Under the pieces are notes generated by a model. It was not told the origin of the DNA, did not search any database, and saw only the letters and a program-made list of their open reading frames with translations. This document shows positions 20,162 through 30,119 of a stretch of DNA of 64,000 nt, one piece after another. Origin of the DNA: Alistipes sp. dk3624. Its GTDB lineage: Bacteria > Bacteroidota > Bacteroidia > Bacteroidales > Rikenellaceae. Within the stretch, counting starts at the first letter, position 1. Each line of letters starts with the position of its first letter. Location of the stretch: NCBI RefSeq assembly GCF_009557455.1, contig NZ_CP045651.1:2294001-2358000 (forward strand). Direction: 5' to 3'. Position numbers and translations under genes: made by a program.

Positions 20162-20194
20162 CAAAATTAAACAATTTCGCTATATTTGCAAAAA
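20162..20194 (-). promoter_or_regulatory. Promoter of the SRP RNA
   Basis: On the - strand: TTTTTG (20194-20189), 19-nt spacer, and perfect -7 box TAATTTTG (20169-20162). The RNA 5' end is about 6 nt past the box. The + strand -7 box of mltG (20181-20188) lies inside the spacer, so the two divergent promoters overlap. Confidence 0.8.
20181..20188 (+). promoter_or_regulatory. -7 box of the mltG promoter
   Basis: TATATTTG followed by C matches TAnnTTTGC. It is 17 nt before the mltG ATG. No good TTTG was found at the -33 distance, so strength is uncertain. Confidence 0.5.
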
Positions 20195-20205
20195 TATTTT
20201 TCCGG

Positions 20206-21231
20206 ATGAAGCGAAAAGGAAAGTATTACCTGCTTGCCGCGTTTGCGGCGCTTGCGGTAACGGTTTGTGTCGGTGGTTATTCCGCATGGCAATACTTTTG
20301 GGGCGGGGCGGTGGCCCGCGACGCGGTCGTGCTGGTTCCTACCGGCAGCGATTTCGACCGGCTGACCGATTCGCTGCGGCGCAGCGGCGCGTTGCGCAAC
20401 GTACGCAAATTCGTGCGGATAGCGCGTATACGCGGTCTGGACGAGACCGTTCGTCCGGGACGTTACAAGCTCGACGCGGGGATGACCTACGCCGCGCTGA
20501 TCGACCGACTGAAGCAAGGGCTTCAGGCTCCGGTACGGGTTACTTTCAACAATGTCCGGACGCTCGACCGGTTGGCCGGCAGCGTCGGCCGGCGGCTGGA
20601 AACCGATTCGGCGACGCTTGCGCGGGCGCTGCTGAGCGATTCTACGGCCCGCGCATACGGATACGCGCCGCAGACCTTCATCGGGATGTTCATTCCGAAT
20701 ACTTACGAAATGTATTGGAACAGTTCGGCGGATGATTTTATTCGGCGAATGAAGAAAGAGTCCGACCGGTTCTGGAAAAACCGCGATGCGAAACTCGCCC
20801 GCACGGGCCTCTCCCGCGACGGGGCGATGACCCTCGCTTCGATCGTTTACGAGGAGACCAAGCGCAAGGACGAAATGCCCGTCGTGGCGGGGGTTTATAT
20901 CAACCGGCTGAAGCGCGGTATGCCGCTGCAGGCCGATCCGACGGTCAAGTTCGCTGTCGGCGATTTCTCGATCAAACGCGTCCTGCATACCCACCTGGCC
21001 GTCGATTCCCCGTACAATACTTATAAATACCCGGGCTTGCCGCCGGGGCCGATCTGTATGCCGTCGATCGCCGCGATCGATGCCGTGCTCGACTACGCCG
21101 ACCACGACTACCTCTATTTCTGCGCCAAGGACGACTTGTCCGGCGCCCATAATTTCGCAAAGACCCTGTCCGAGCACAACCGCAACGCGGCGGCCTATGT
21201 ATGGGCGCTGAACAGGCTGAAAATCAAATAG
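20206..21231 (+). CDS. mltG: Endolytic peptidoglycan transglycosylase MltG
   Basis: YceG-family lytic transglycosylase that cuts nascent glycan strands; inner membrane, active site outside. Seen: an N-terminal membrane segment at residues 8-24, a LysM-like region, then LASIVYEET (acidic pair 216-217 at the catalytic-glutamate segment) and the PLQADPTVKFAVG block, then PGLPPGPICMPS. The frame can be read from 20059, but that part is the SRP RNA locus; the ATG at 20206 begins the membrane anchor. 341 aa. Confidence 0.92.
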   Translation: MKRKGKYYLLAAFAALAVTVCVGGYSAWQYFWGGAVARDAVVLVPTGSDFDRLTDSLRRSGALRNVRKFVRIARIRGLDETVRPGRYKLDAGMTYAALIDRLKQGLQAPVRVTFNNVRTLDRLAGSVGRRLETDSATLARALLSDSTARAYGYAPQTFIGMFIPNTYEMYWNSSADDFIRRMKKESDRFWKNRDAKLARTGLSRDGAMTLASIVYEETKRKDEMPVVAGVYINRLKRGMPLQADPTVKFAVGDFSIKRVLHTHLAVDSPYNTYKYPGLPPGPICMPSIAAIDAVLDYADHDYLYFCAKDDLSGAHNFAKTLSEHNRNAAAYVWALNRLKIK

Positions 21232-21264
21232 ATCGTTTAGCTGGCTCCGTTTTTCGGGGCGGGG

Positions 21265-22344
21265 CTAACGGAATTGCAGACTGCTCCGGCCCATGTCCCG
21301 CGACGTCGCCACGGCGATGCCGCGCCGATCGTGGCCGTTGACCGCGCAGTAGAAGTGGTATACCACTCCTTTATATTTCACTACGAACGATTTGTGGGCG
21401 AAAAGGTTGTCGTAGGATTCGGACGGGACGATCAGATCGTCGCCCGTCCAGTCCGTCCAGTGGGCCAGATCGTACGAACAGGCGAAACGATTGAAAGCCG
21501 CATACGGTTTCCCTTTCCAGAATGCGCCGAAGTAGAACATGACGTACAGGTCGCCCATCTTCTGGATCTGCGCGTCTCCGGTGATCCCTTCGGGATGTTC
21601 CAGCACCGGTCGGTCGGAGTAACGCCGCCAGGTTTTCAGGTCGTCCGACAACGCGATCCCGATACTTTCTTTGCCGTCCGCGCTTCCTTTGGCATTGTAA
21701 TACATGACGAACGGGGCGCCGAGCAGCCGTTTCGGGGCCCGGATCACCGAACTTTTGTACAGCGTGTAGCGCTCCCATGGCCCGGCGTCCGGATCGGCGG
21801 GCGTCATGACCGGAGCGTCGAAGCCTTCCCATTCGTGGGGCCGGGCGATCTTCCCGCCGGTGCGGGCCATGCCTACGTTCAACATGCCGGCTTCGTATCC
21901 CTGCGTGGCTCCGCCGATGTAGGACAGCCAGTAGCGGCCGTCGTATTTTCCGGCTCGGTAGCTGCCGCCCCAGCGGTAGTCCTGCAACGCGAGGTATCCC
22001 CCGCGCTGGGCAGAATCCCAGCTTCCCCCGGCAAACGACAGGATCGGTCCGAGCGTGTTCCATTTCAGTAGGTCGTCGCTTTCGGCCAGCCAAGTCTCGT
22101 ACCCCGTGCTGTCGAACAACACGTAGGTCATGTACCACTTGCCTTTTTCGCGGAACACGGTCGGGGAGTCCACCATGTCTTCGTCCCGTTCCGGAACCAG
22201 GACGAGTCCGTATTTGTAAGGCGTCTTTACCGTTTCGTAAACTTTTTTCATCGTTTCCTGCGGAACGCTTTGCTGCGCCGTCGCGGGTTGCAGGAACGAC
22301 AGGGCGGCCGCTAATGCCAGCCCGGCGGGGATACGTCGTTTCAT
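21265..22344 (-). CDS. Secreted five-bladed beta-propeller glycosidase-like protein
   Basis: 359-aa protein with a Sec signal peptide (cleavage near PATAQQ, about residue 23). Repeated blade motifs (DSPTVFREKGKWYMTYV, YKSSVIRAP, GDAQIQKMGDLYVMFYFG, HKSFVVKYKGVVYHFYCAV) fit the GH43/GH62/GH117/GH130 propeller superfamily. The VDSP aspartate of blade 1 and a later acidic position are plausible catalytic residues. The exact GH family and substrate cannot be fixed by eye. It converges with mltG and has its own promoter. Confidence 0.78.
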   Translation of the reverse strand: MKRRIPAGLALAAALSFLQPATAQQSVPQETMKKVYETVKTPYKYGLVLVPERDEDMVDSPTVFREKGKWYMTYVLFDSTGYETWLAESDDLLKWNTLGPILSFAGGSWDSAQRGGYLALQDYRWGGSYRAGKYDGRYWLSYIGGATQGYEAGMLNVGMARTGGKIARPHEWEGFDAPVMTPADPDAGPWERYTLYKSSVIRAPKRLLGAPFVMYYNAKGSADGKESIGIALSDDLKTWRRYSDRPVLEHPEGITGDAQIQKMGDLYVMFYFGAFWKGKPYAAFNRFACSYDLAHWTDWTGDDLIVPSESYDNLFAHKSFVVKYKGVVYHFYCAVNGHDRRGIAVATSRDMGRSSLQFR

Positions 22345-22412
22345 AGGTCGTAATATGGATGGATTTGCTGGTTTATCAAGTGCGGTACGGGGCAAGCCGT
22401 GTTCCGGTTCCG

Positions 22413-22445
22413 TAAAGTTAGCATATTTTTTATACCTTAATCAAA
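22413..22445 (-). promoter_or_regulatory. Promoter of the propeller glycosidase gene
   Basis: On the - strand: TTTG (22445-22442), 21-nt spacer, TAACTTTA (22420-22413), one base off the -7 consensus. It lies about 70 nt upstream of the ATG at 22344. Confidence 0.5.
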
Positions 22446-22660
22446 TAAAAAGGACAGCTCGGCGCCGTTCTTTTATTTTTTCTTTGAAGTCTTATCGGGA
22501 ATATCCTGATTGGCTATATTGTCAAAAAAATCCGGGATGTTTTGCTGCCTATCTGTCAGCGTTTTATGGGCAAAAATTATTGTCATTCGAATGTCGGACT
22601 TTATTTTGATGAAAATCAAAGTATTAATCGCGCGTCGAAAGTCGTCGGACAATAAAAATG
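22446..22660. other. Intergenic, AT-rich, no gene seen
   Basis: About 215 bases between the glycosidase promoter and the capsule promoter. It contains only a weak hairpin around 22595-22620 (TTTGAT-GAAA-ATCAAA). I see no inverted-repeat pair that would make the capsule 1 promoter invertible. Confidence 0.4.
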
Positions 22661-22692
22661 TTTGGCCATTACATGAATAATTGTTATGTTTG
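22661..22692 (+). promoter_or_regulatory. Promoter of capsule operon 1
   Basis: TTTG at 22661-22664, 20-nt spacer, perfect -7 box TATGTTTG at 22685-22692 followed by C. The next start codon is about 180 nt downstream, leaving a long untranslated leader such as UpxY-controlled operons use for early termination and antitermination. Confidence 0.75.
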
Positions 22693-22881
22693 CGCTGATA
22701 AAATACCGTTTCGTACGTTGAAAGCGGGTTTTTCGGGGTTTACGGCATTCGCACCTGGGTCAGGCGCAGAGCCGCGTTCCGGAATATCAAATCGATATTA
22801 AGCGGACAAAACTTATCTGACTGCGTGTAAAGACGATTTTCTGGCACGGGGGAATGGAAGGAATGTCCTTTTGTGAAACGG

Positions 22882-23412
22882 ATGACAAGCGAAACCGCTT
22901 CGGAGCATTGGTACGCGCTCAAAGTTTTCTACAATAAAGTATTCGAGATCGAAGCTTATCTGAAAGATAAGGCTTTCGAAAGTTATATCCCCCTCAAAAC
23001 GGTCGAGATGATGTGGCGCGGAGAGAAAAAAATCTGCCGCAAACCGGCCGTTTCTTCCCTGATGTTCGTTCGCGCGACGGAACATGCCGCGATCGGATTG
23101 CAGCGGCAGTTGAATAACCGCATTATCGTATACTGCGACCGGGATACGAAGCGCCCTGCCGCGATTCCGGAACGCGAAATGAATATCTTTAGGTTGGTGA
23201 CCTCTTCGGGCGATCGGGAACTGGAGTATTTCGGCGGCGAAGATACGGTTTATCATACCGGCGACCGGGTACGCGTAACCGAAGGCATCTTCAAGGGCGC
23301 GGAAGGTTATATCCGGAGAATCAAAGGGAACAGGCGGCTGGTGGTCTCGATAGAGGGCATCGTAGCCGTTGCCACCTCCTATATTCCGGGGTGTTTTTTA
23401 GAAAAGATCTAA
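22882..23412 (+). CDS. upxY: UpxY-type transcription antiterminator (NusG paralogue)
   Basis: First gene of capsule operon 1. NusG-like N-terminal domain beginning HWYALKVFYNKVFEIEAYLKDK and a C-terminal KOW segment (GDRVRVTEGIFKGAEGYIRRI). UpxY proteins of Bacteroides stop premature termination in the leader of their own operon. 176 aa from the ATG at 22882; a GTG three codons earlier is the alternative. Position, length and leader all fit. Target specificity is inferred from known UpxY behaviour. Confidence 0.9.
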   Translation: MTSETASEHWYALKVFYNKVFEIEAYLKDKAFESYIPLKTVEMMWRGEKKICRKPAVSSLMFVRATEHAAIGLQRQLNNRIIVYCDRDTKRPAAIPEREMNIFRLVTSSGDRELEYFGGEDTVYHTGDRVRVTEGIFKGAEGYIRRIKGNRRLVVSIEGIVAVATSYIPGCFLEKI

Positions 23413-23562
23413 CGCCGGATCGCCTTTTGCCGTATATTTTATCGTGTTCACTCATCGCATCACAGGTGCGGAACCATTGTTTTAACCGCACAAAAGAACC
23501 TTCCGGCCTGAATAAGAATTCGGCGGAGAACTTCTCTCTTTTTGGTAAAATACGTTTTACGG

Positions 23563-25101
23563 ATGCAGCCTGGCAATAGAGTCATTTTAAATACAGCTAT
23601 TTTATACGCTAAAATGGTTGTTTCCATTTTAGTGGGGTTGATTTCGACCCGTTTGGTTCTTAAGGCGTTAGGAGTAGAAGATTATGGTATTTATAATCTG
23701 GTGGCAGGCGTAGTGTCTATGCTGGCGTTTTTAAATACTTCATTGGCGGCGTCTACTCAACGTTTTTTATCTTTTTCTTTGGGAAAACAGGATGTTCGGC
23801 ATCTTAAAAAAATATTTTACTATAGTTTAATTCTCCATATCGGCATCGGCGTATGTGTTATTTTATTAATAGAGACTGTCGGCATATACGGGATTAAACA
23901 TGTCCTGACAATCGCGCCGGATAAAATAAGCAATACGCTGTCTATATTGCATTTACTGAGTTGTAGCGTTTTTTTTTCCATCGTAGCCGTTCCGTATATA
24001 GCCGTTCTCATCAGCCGGGAGAACATGCTGTTGTTATCTCTGATCGAAATTGCGGAAACCGTTCTCAAATTGCTGGGAGCGGTATATCTATTGACATATC
24101 CGGGCAACAGGCTGATCATGTACTCTGCCATCATCGTTGCCGTCATGATCATTTCGCTATTGTTGAAAATGATTATCTGTAGGATGAAATACCCCGAAAC
24201 TCGTATCGTATTTCAATCATTGAACGACAGAACGCTGTTGCGCGAGTTGACTTCGTTTGCCGGCTGGTATACTTTTGCATCGGTCGGCAGTATGGGGCGG
24301 GGACAGGGAATCCCGATGATATTGAATGTGTTTTTCGGAGTGGTCGTGAATGCTGCGTACGGAATTGCCAATCAGGTCAACGGGTTGATGCAGTTTTTTG
24401 CTACGGCCATTCTGCAATCCATCAGACCGCAGATCATCAAAAGCGAAGGGGCTCAGGATCGGATCAGGGTAAAGAAATTATCGCTTGTCGCATGTCGTTA
24501 CATGTTTTTTCTCTGCGCCTTGTTTTCCATTCCGCTGATTATAGAAATGCCTTACGTTCTCCACTTGTGGCTCGGAAACCCGCCTGAGTACACGGTCGGT
24601 TTCTGTCGGTTGGTATTGCTGTCCACTTTGCTGTTTATGATTACATGCGGCTTGGGAACTGCCATCGACGCTACCGGCAACATTAAATGGATGTATATTT
24701 GGATGGGAAGTTTGCATTTTCTGAATTTGCCGGTAGGTTATTTCTTGCTTAAGGCCGGGATGTCCGCTTACAGCGTATTATGGGTCGTCGTCGGCGAAGA
24801 ACTCATCTGTATGTGGGTGCGGATCTACTTGGCGAACCGTATTGTCGGGATATCCGTGCGCAAATTCGTCCGACGGGTTATCGTTCCGATTACGATCGTT
24901 ACGGGGGCGACGGTTCTGGCCGGCATCGTAGCTATTTTTTATATGCATACCGGATTTTTGAGATTGGTCGTCACGTCACTGCTCTGTACCTGTACTTTTT
25001 TGATAACGGGTTGGTTTTGCGGAATCGAAAACGAAGAAAAAAGCCGGTTTAAAAATATCATGCACAATATCACCGCACAATTTAAATTGGTCAAACGATG
25101 A
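23563..25101 (+). CDS. wzx: Wzx-type polysaccharide flippase
   Basis: 512-aa polytopic protein of the MOP/PST superfamily with 12-14 hydrophobic segments. Opening RVILNTAILYAKMVVSI, then LGVEDYGIYNLVAGVV and STQRFLSF motifs are typical of Bacteroidetes flippases. It flips undecaprenyl-linked repeat units across the inner membrane. ATG at 23563 is preferred over an upstream TTG. Its stop overlaps the next start (ATGA). A paralogue with the same signatures lies in operon 2 (46473-48005). About 150 bases separate it from upxY. Confidence 0.9.
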   Translation: MQPGNRVILNTAILYAKMVVSILVGLISTRLVLKALGVEDYGIYNLVAGVVSMLAFLNTSLAASTQRFLSFSLGKQDVRHLKKIFYYSLILHIGIGVCVILLIETVGIYGIKHVLTIAPDKISNTLSILHLLSCSVFFSIVAVPYIAVLISRENMLLLSLIEIAETVLKLLGAVYLLTYPGNRLIMYSAIIVAVMIISLLLKMIICRMKYPETRIVFQSLNDRTLLRELTSFAGWYTFASVGSMGRGQGIPMILNVFFGVVVNAAYGIANQVNGLMQFFATAILQSIRPQIIKSEGAQDRIRVKKLSLVACRYMFFLCALFSIPLIIEMPYVLHLWLGNPPEYTVGFCRLVLLSTLLFMITCGLGTAIDATGNIKWMYIWMGSLHFLNLPVGYFLLKAGMSAYSVLWVVVGEELICMWVRIYLANRIVGISVRKFVRRVIVPITIVTGATVLAGIVAIFYMHTGFLRLVVTSLLCTCTFLITGWFCGIENEEKSRFKNIMHNITAQFKLVKR

Positions 25102-25952
25102 ATGCAGCCCGTCTTGTTAACGGCATTTTATGGCGCATGGAAAAATTCTTTTCCCGTACGCGTATCCGGTGGTTCAAAACTTTGTATATCAATTTTAGAA
25201 CTCTTCCGTTCAGTCAGGCAATCCGATTGCCTATATACATTTACGGACATGTAAAATTCTATTGTTTATCCGGTAAAATCGTAATTTTCGGACCCATTTC
25301 AAGAGGGATGATTAAATTCGGATACCAACAAGGTTCGTTTTCCGCACCGACGAGAAGTGCTATGATTTTGTTGGATCAGGGAACCGAATTGATTTTTAAC
25401 GGGCCTTGTATGTTCGATTTCGACTATGCTGTCAGATTGACGGGGAAAAGCAATGTAAATATCGGGGCTCATGTAGTATTCGGTCATGATGTGAAAATTT
25501 ACAGTGAAGAATCGATCACCATAGGGGATTATTGCCGGGTCGCTTTTGGAAGTTGTTTTATAGATACCAATTATCACTATTCTATCGAATTGTCTAATGG
25601 CGCTGTCCGTAAAAAGAGCGCTCCTATCGAGATCGGTCGTTATAACTGGATCGGAAACACGTCTACGATCATGAAAGGTACAAGAACCCCGGAGGGAACT
25701 ATTATCGCATCAAAAGGTTTCTTGAATAAAAATTATGTAAAGCTCGGAGAGGGTGGGACAAATATCGTTTTAGCGGGAAGTCCGGCTAATATTGTACAAA
25801 AAGGGTATGCTAGGATACTGTGTCTGGAAATGGAAAAAAATATTAATGAATGGTTTGCGACTCATCCCGGCGAGAAAGAATGTTTGGCGGGCGACTTATC
25901 GCATGATTATCGGGTCAATGACGCGTATCGCGATTTATTCAACCGAATATAA
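25098..25952 (+). CDS. Left-handed beta-helix (hexapeptide) acyltransferase
   Basis: 284 aa. Hexapeptide repeats of the I-G-D/N-x-x type appear in [34 protein letters not shown] and [18 protein letters not shown], followed by a [14 protein letters not shown] segment where the usual GVPA loop is expected. Probably O-acetylates a capsule sugar. Translationally coupled to the flippase (ATGA overlap). Base composition is more AT-rich than the housekeeping genes. Confidence 0.8.
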   Translation: MNAARLVNGILWRMEKFFSRTRIRWFKTLYINFRTLPFSQAIRLPIYIYGHVKFYCLSGKIVIFGPISRGMIKFGYQQGSFSAPTRSAMILLDQGTELIFNGPCMFDFDYAVRLTGKSNVNIGAHVVFGHDVKIYSEESITIGDYCRVAFGSCFIDTNYHYSIELSNGAVRKKSAPIEIGRYNWIGNTSTIMKGTRTPEGTIIASKGFLNKNYVKLGEGGTNIVLAGSPANIVQKGYARILCLEMEKNINEWFATHPGEKECLAGDLSHDYRVNDAYRDLFNRI

Positions 25953-26656
25953 TGAATAAAAAGATTCGAATCATATTGAGTCGTATCAAATGGGGGCTCG
26001 TCAAATGGTATATCGGTCGGAAATACCATGTCTCTTTCGGCCGAAGAGTTGAGGCGTACGATTGCATCTATGAAGGATATCATTCCATCGGAACCGCCAG
26101 CTTCATTAGCAGGTCGTATTTAGGATCAGGAACTTACGTTTCGGGGCATTGTGTAATTGGAGATTCGTATATCGGACGGTACTGCAGCATTGCCGACGAT
26201 GTCGCGATTGGACTTGCGAGTCATCCCTCTGCCGTTTGGGTGACTACTTATCCCGCCTTTTATATGAATTTTAATCGTTGCGTGAATTTTACCTTCCATG
26301 CCGGGCCGGAGAAGTATCATCCGTTCAAAAAAGCGTCCGGGCGGTACAACTGCAAGATCGGACACGACGTCTGGATTGGCCGGGGGGCAACAATCGTATC
26401 GGGAGTGACGGTCGGCGACGGCGCTATTATCGGAGCGGGCGCTGTCGTATTGAAAGATGTGGCTCCGTATGAAATCGTCGCAGGCGTGCCCGCGCGACAT
26501 ATTCGCTATCGATTTACGGATACTCAGATCAAGGCGCTGTTGCAGATCGAATGGTGGAATAAAGATATGGAATGGCTCAGGGAGCACTATGCGGATTTTG
26601 AAAACATAGATATATTTATTGAAAGTTATGCGGACGGCACGTTCTCTCAGAGGTAA
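25952..26656 (+). CDS. CatB-like hexapeptide O-acetyltransferase
   Basis: 234 aa. Hexapeptide repeats ([30 protein letters not shown], then [54 protein letters not shown]) and the SHP histidine (LASHPSAVW) match xenobiotic or Vat/CatB-like acetyltransferases common in polysaccharide loci. Start overlaps the previous stop by one base. Acceptor sugar unknown. Confidence 0.87.
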   Translation: MNKKIRIILSRIKWGLVKWYIGRKYHVSFGRRVEAYDCIYEGYHSIGTASFISRSYLGSGTYVSGHCVIGDSYIGRYCSIADDVAIGLASHPSAVWVTTYPAFYMNFNRCVNFTFHAGPEKYHPFKKASGRYNCKIGHDVWIGRGATIVSGVTVGDGAIIGAGAVVLKDVAPYEIVAGVPARHIRYRFTDTQIKALLQIEWWNKDMEWLREHYADFENIDIFIESYADGTFSQR

Positions 26657-26871
26657 AAGACGCTGTCGATTGAAATCTTTTTTACGATTTTTCCCGGAAA
26701 AAGTGGCGTCGAACGAACGCCGCAGGGGATTTTATCGAATCGCACGGATGATTCATCGTGTCGCTTAACGATCTGGATAAACAGGCGGATCCCGAGCATA
26801 CGGACGGCCTGATACGCTGCCGGCAGGAGGCGTAAGGTCGTTGCATATTTTCCGACAATAATCCATACATC

Positions 26872-28005
26872 ATGAAAAACATACTTATTACCGGAGGCGC
26901 AGGCTTTATCGGTTCGAATCTCGCGCTCAAACTTTTAAAACGCGGCTATCGAGTCACGGTGCTCGATAGCCTCGCTGCTCAGATTCACGGGGACGATCCG
27001 GACAGATCTCCCCTTTACGGCAGTATTAAAAATAAGGTCAGATTCGTTCACGGGGACGTGACCGTCAGGGAAGATTGGGAAAAAGCCTTGAAGGATCAGG
27101 ATGCGATCGTCCATTTGGCGGCGGAAACCGGGACGGGACAAAGTATGTACGAAATTCAGAAATATACCGGGACCAATATCGGCGGGACCTCGTTGATGTT
27201 GGATATACTGACCAATTCGAAACATCGGGTACGAAAAGTGGTCGTCGCTTCGTCGCGCGCCATTTACGGGGAGGGCAGATACCTCAGCCGAACCTACGGT
27301 TATGTTTACCCGCTGTCCCGTACGGAGGAATACATGTCGCAGGGCGATTTCGAATGTAAATATCCCGGTGAACCGGCCCCGTTGACCTTGGTCGGAACTA
27401 CCGAAGATTCGCTGATACATCCGACGTCCGTGTACGGAATCACCAAACATGTCCAGGAACAACTGGTAATGACCGTATGTCCGACGCTCGGCATCGCGCC
27501 CGTCGCTTTCCGGTATCAGAACGTTTATGGGCCGGGGCAGTCGCTCAGCAACCCGTACACGGGGATTCTCTCTATTTTTTCGACCCGGATTAAAAACAAA
27601 AACGGAATCAATGTTTTCGAGGACGGAAAAGAGAGCCGGGACTTCGTGTACATAGAAGATGTCGTAGACGCAACGATAGCGGGACTCGAAAAGGAACAGG
27701 CCGACGGAGAATCCTTCAACGTAGGTACGGGCGTCGCGACGGACGTGCTGACCGTCGCCGAGACGCTGATCGAAAAATACGGGATCGAAGTCCCTGTGAC
27801 GGTCAGCGGGAACTATCGTCTCGGGGATATCCGCCACAATTACGCCGATCTGACGAAAATCAAAACGAAACTCGGTTTCGAACCCCGGTGGAGTTTCGAC
27901 AGGGGGATTCGGCAATTTACCGATTGGGTGAATACCCAGGATATCCAGAAAGACCGGTACGAAGACTCCATCGAAGAGATGAAAACGAAAGGACTTTATA
28001 AATAG
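26872..28005 (+). CDS. NAD-dependent nucleotide-sugar epimerase (dTDP-L-rhamnose 4-epimerase-like)
   Basis: Extended SDR of 377 aa: GGAGFIGS Rossmann motif at residues 8-15, VHLAAETGTGQSMYE, serine in VVASSRAIYGEG and catalytic YGITK. The ETGTGQS block and overall length resemble WbiB-type epimerases that make dTDP-6-deoxy-L-talose from dTDP-L-rhamnose. Substrate is inference. A close paralogue sits on the opposite strand at 38657-39793. The 215 bp upstream contain no recognisable gene. Confidence 0.82.
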   Translation: MKNILITGGAGFIGSNLALKLLKRGYRVTVLDSLAAQIHGDDPDRSPLYGSIKNKVRFVHGDVTVREDWEKALKDQDAIVHLAAETGTGQSMYEIQKYTGTNIGGTSLMLDILTNSKHRVRKVVVASSRAIYGEGRYLSRTYGYVYPLSRTEEYMSQGDFECKYPGEPAPLTLVGTTEDSLIHPTSVYGITKHVQEQLVMTVCPTLGIAPVAFRYQNVYGPGQSLSNPYTGILSIFSTRIKNKNGINVFEDGKESRDFVYIEDVVDATIAGLEKEQADGESFNVGTGVATDVLTVAETLIEKYGIEVPVTVSGNYRLGDIRHNYADLTKIKTKLGFEPRWSFDRGIRQFTDWVNTQDIQKDRYEDSIEEMKTKGLYK

Positions 28006-28013
28006 GCGGAACG

Positions 28014-28919
28014 ATGACTCCCAGAATTGGCATAGTGACTGTTTTGTACAACAGCGCCGGCGTATTGCCCGAGTTTTTCGAGACGCTGGGGACGCAGAGA
28101 TACACCAATTTTATCCTGTATATCGTCGATAATAAATCCCCGGACGATTCGCTTGCCGTCGCGCGGAAACTTTGTGCCTCCGCCCGGTTCGAAACCGTCG
28201 TGATCGAGAATGAAGAGAATTACGGAGTAGCCAAAGGAAACAATATCGGCATTAAAGCCGCATTGAGGGACGGCTGCGATAGGGTGTTGTTGTCCAACAA
28301 CGATATCGTGTTGGTTCCGGATACCATAGAGTGTCTGGTGCGTGCGCTGGAGAGCGGGAAGGCATGGATGGCGGTACCCAAAATTCATTTTCACGGGACG
28401 AATAAAATTTGGTATGCCGGAGGGTGTTACACTTATTTCGCCTGTTCGTCGCTTCATTACGGCATTTACCAGGAAGATAAAGGACAGTTCGACAAAAGCA
28501 GGTTCGTAGACTATGCGCCTACCTGTTTTATGCTTATCCGGAAAGAATTATTCGAAGAGATCGGATATATGGACGAGGCTTACTTCGTTTACTACGACGA
28601 TACGGATTTCGTGTATAGGGCCCTTCGGCGCGGACACAACGTATTGTATGTGCCGGAGTCTTTCCTTCAACATAAGGAAAGCACTTCTACGGGCGGAAAG
28701 AAAAGCGATTTTACGCTCTATTACGACACGCGTAACAGGATCTACTTCACGCTTAAGCATTATACCGGGATACATTTTTTTCTGAGTAAATTGTATTATT
28801 TACTCATACCTTGCATTAAATCCGTTTACCGTTCCACGCCCCACGAAAAAGAAATAAAACGAAAAGCGATCAGAGACGGTTATCGGCTGTACGATGCGGT
28901 CCGGCCCGAAAGATCATAG
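28014..28919 (+). CDS. GT2 glycosyltransferase
   Basis: 301-aa family 2 transferase: IVTVLYNSAGVLPEF opening, YIVDNKSPDDS, NYGVAKGNNIGI, LLSNNDIV (DXD-like region) and YYDDTDFVYRALRRG acceptor block. Resembles rhamnosyltransferases of capsule loci. Starts 8 bp after the epimerase stop. Donor and acceptor unknown. Confidence 0.87.
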   Translation: MTPRIGIVTVLYNSAGVLPEFFETLGTQRYTNFILYIVDNKSPDDSLAVARKLCASARFETVVIENEENYGVAKGNNIGIKAALRDGCDRVLLSNNDIVLVPDTIECLVRALESGKAWMAVPKIHFHGTNKIWYAGGCYTYFACSSLHYGIYQEDKGQFDKSRFVDYAPTCFMLIRKELFEEIGYMDEAYFVYYDDTDFVYRALRRGHNVLYVPESFLQHKESTSTGGKKSDFTLYYDTRNRIYFTLKHYTGIHFFLSKLYYLLIPCIKSVYRSTPHEKEIKRKAIRDGYRLYDAVRPERS

Positions 28920-28946
28920 AACGACCGTCCGGCTTACTCCCCGAGA

Positions 28947-30119
28947 ATGCTTTACAGCTATACTTATTCCGTTCCGTACCTTCTCTTATTGTCGTTGTTT
29001 ATTCTACTGACAGTCGTAGAGTATAACTATGACAATAACCGGAAGATTCGACAATGTGTTCGGATCTGTTGTTGCGCGCTGTTCGTTCTGTTTTTCGGTT
29101 TCAGGGGATTCGTCGGTTGGGATTGGGTGAATTATTATCCGGCGTATCAGGAAATCGTTCCTCTTTTTAGCAGGGGCTATCTGAATAATTACGATATCGG
29201 GACATTCGAGGGCGGGTTTGTAACGTTCATGTCTGTCGTAAAACTCATATCGTCGAATTATCATTTTTTTATACTCGTATGCGTTGTCATAGACGTCTCC
29301 ATTTTACACGTTTTTTTCAAACGGCATTCCTCGAATTACGCATTCAGTTTCTTGATTTTTATTGCTTTGTATTTAGGGGCGGAGTTGGATATTTTGAGAA
29401 ATATGAAAAGTATCGGGCTTTTCCTGCTTTCCGTAAAGTACATTCAGCAAAGGCGGTTTCTCCCTTATTTGCTTTTAATGACGCTGGCTTTCATGTTCCA
29501 TTCCAGCACCCTGTTTTTGTTCCCGCTGTATTTTGTGCCCCGGACATTGCCCCGGCAGTGTTTCATCGTCGTATTTGTCGTCGGCAATCTCCTTTACCTT
29601 TCGCAGATCGCTTACATGGCCCCTTTGATTTCGGAAGGCGGGAGGCTTCTCGGGGGAAAATACGCGGCGTTGACCGGGGCTTATCTCAATTCGGATTTGT
29701 ACGCGCAGGCAAGAGGCATTTCGATCGGTTACCTCGAGAGGACGCTGACCTTCGTACTGGTCGTTCTTTTTTATAAAAAACTCAATACCCGCGAACATGC
29801 CGTTTTCTTGAACATGTTCCTGGTTTATTTGTTTATAAACTTATGGATGAGCGAAATAACGATCCTCGTGGATCGGATAGGTCTCTTGTTTTTACTCTCC
29901 TACCTGGTGCTGTGGCCGGCCGTTGCGCGGTGTTTTACATTAAAATCGAACAGGATGCTGTTCGTCGGAGGAATCATGATCTACTCTTTGATCCGGGTAT
30001 CGATCTGTTCGAACAATATTTTGTATCGATACGACAATGTCCTTCTGACGGGAAGCAATTATCCGGAACGCATGTATATAATGGATAGATACAAAGACCA
30101 ACTCCTAAATTCAAATTGA
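28947..30119 (+). CDS. EpsG-family polysaccharide polymerase (Wzy)
   Basis: 390-aa polytopic membrane protein with about ten hydrophobic segments and EpsG-type motifs: FGFRGFVGWDWVNYYPAY, EGGFVTFMSVVK, RNMKSIGLFLLSVKYI and FMFHSSTLFLFPLYF. In a locus with Wzx it is the likely repeat-unit polymerase. Its stop overlaps the next ATG by one base. Confidence 0.85.
   Translation: MLYSYTYSVPYLLLLSLFILLTVVEYNYDNNRKIRQCVRICCCALFVLFFGFRGFVGWDWVNYYPAYQEIVPLFSRGYLNNYDIGTFEGGFVTFMSVVKLISSNYHFFILVCVVIDVSILHVFFKRHSSNYAFSFLIFIALYLGAELDILRNMKSIGLFLLSVKYIQQRRFLPYLLLMTLAFMFHSSTLFLFPLYFVPRTLPRQCFIVVFVVGNLLYLSQIAYMAPLISEGGRLLGGKYAALTGAYLNSDLYAQARGISIGYLERTLTFVLVVLFYKKLNTREHAVFLNMFLVYLFINLWMSEITILVDRIGLLFLLSYLVLWPAVARCFTLKSNRMLFVGGIMIYSLIRVSICSNNILYRYDNVLLTGSNYPERMYIMDRYKDQLLNSN

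Noticed and set aside
22446-22700. Invertible promoter at capsule operon 1
   Set aside because: I searched for paired inverted repeats around the promoter and found only a weak local hairpin.
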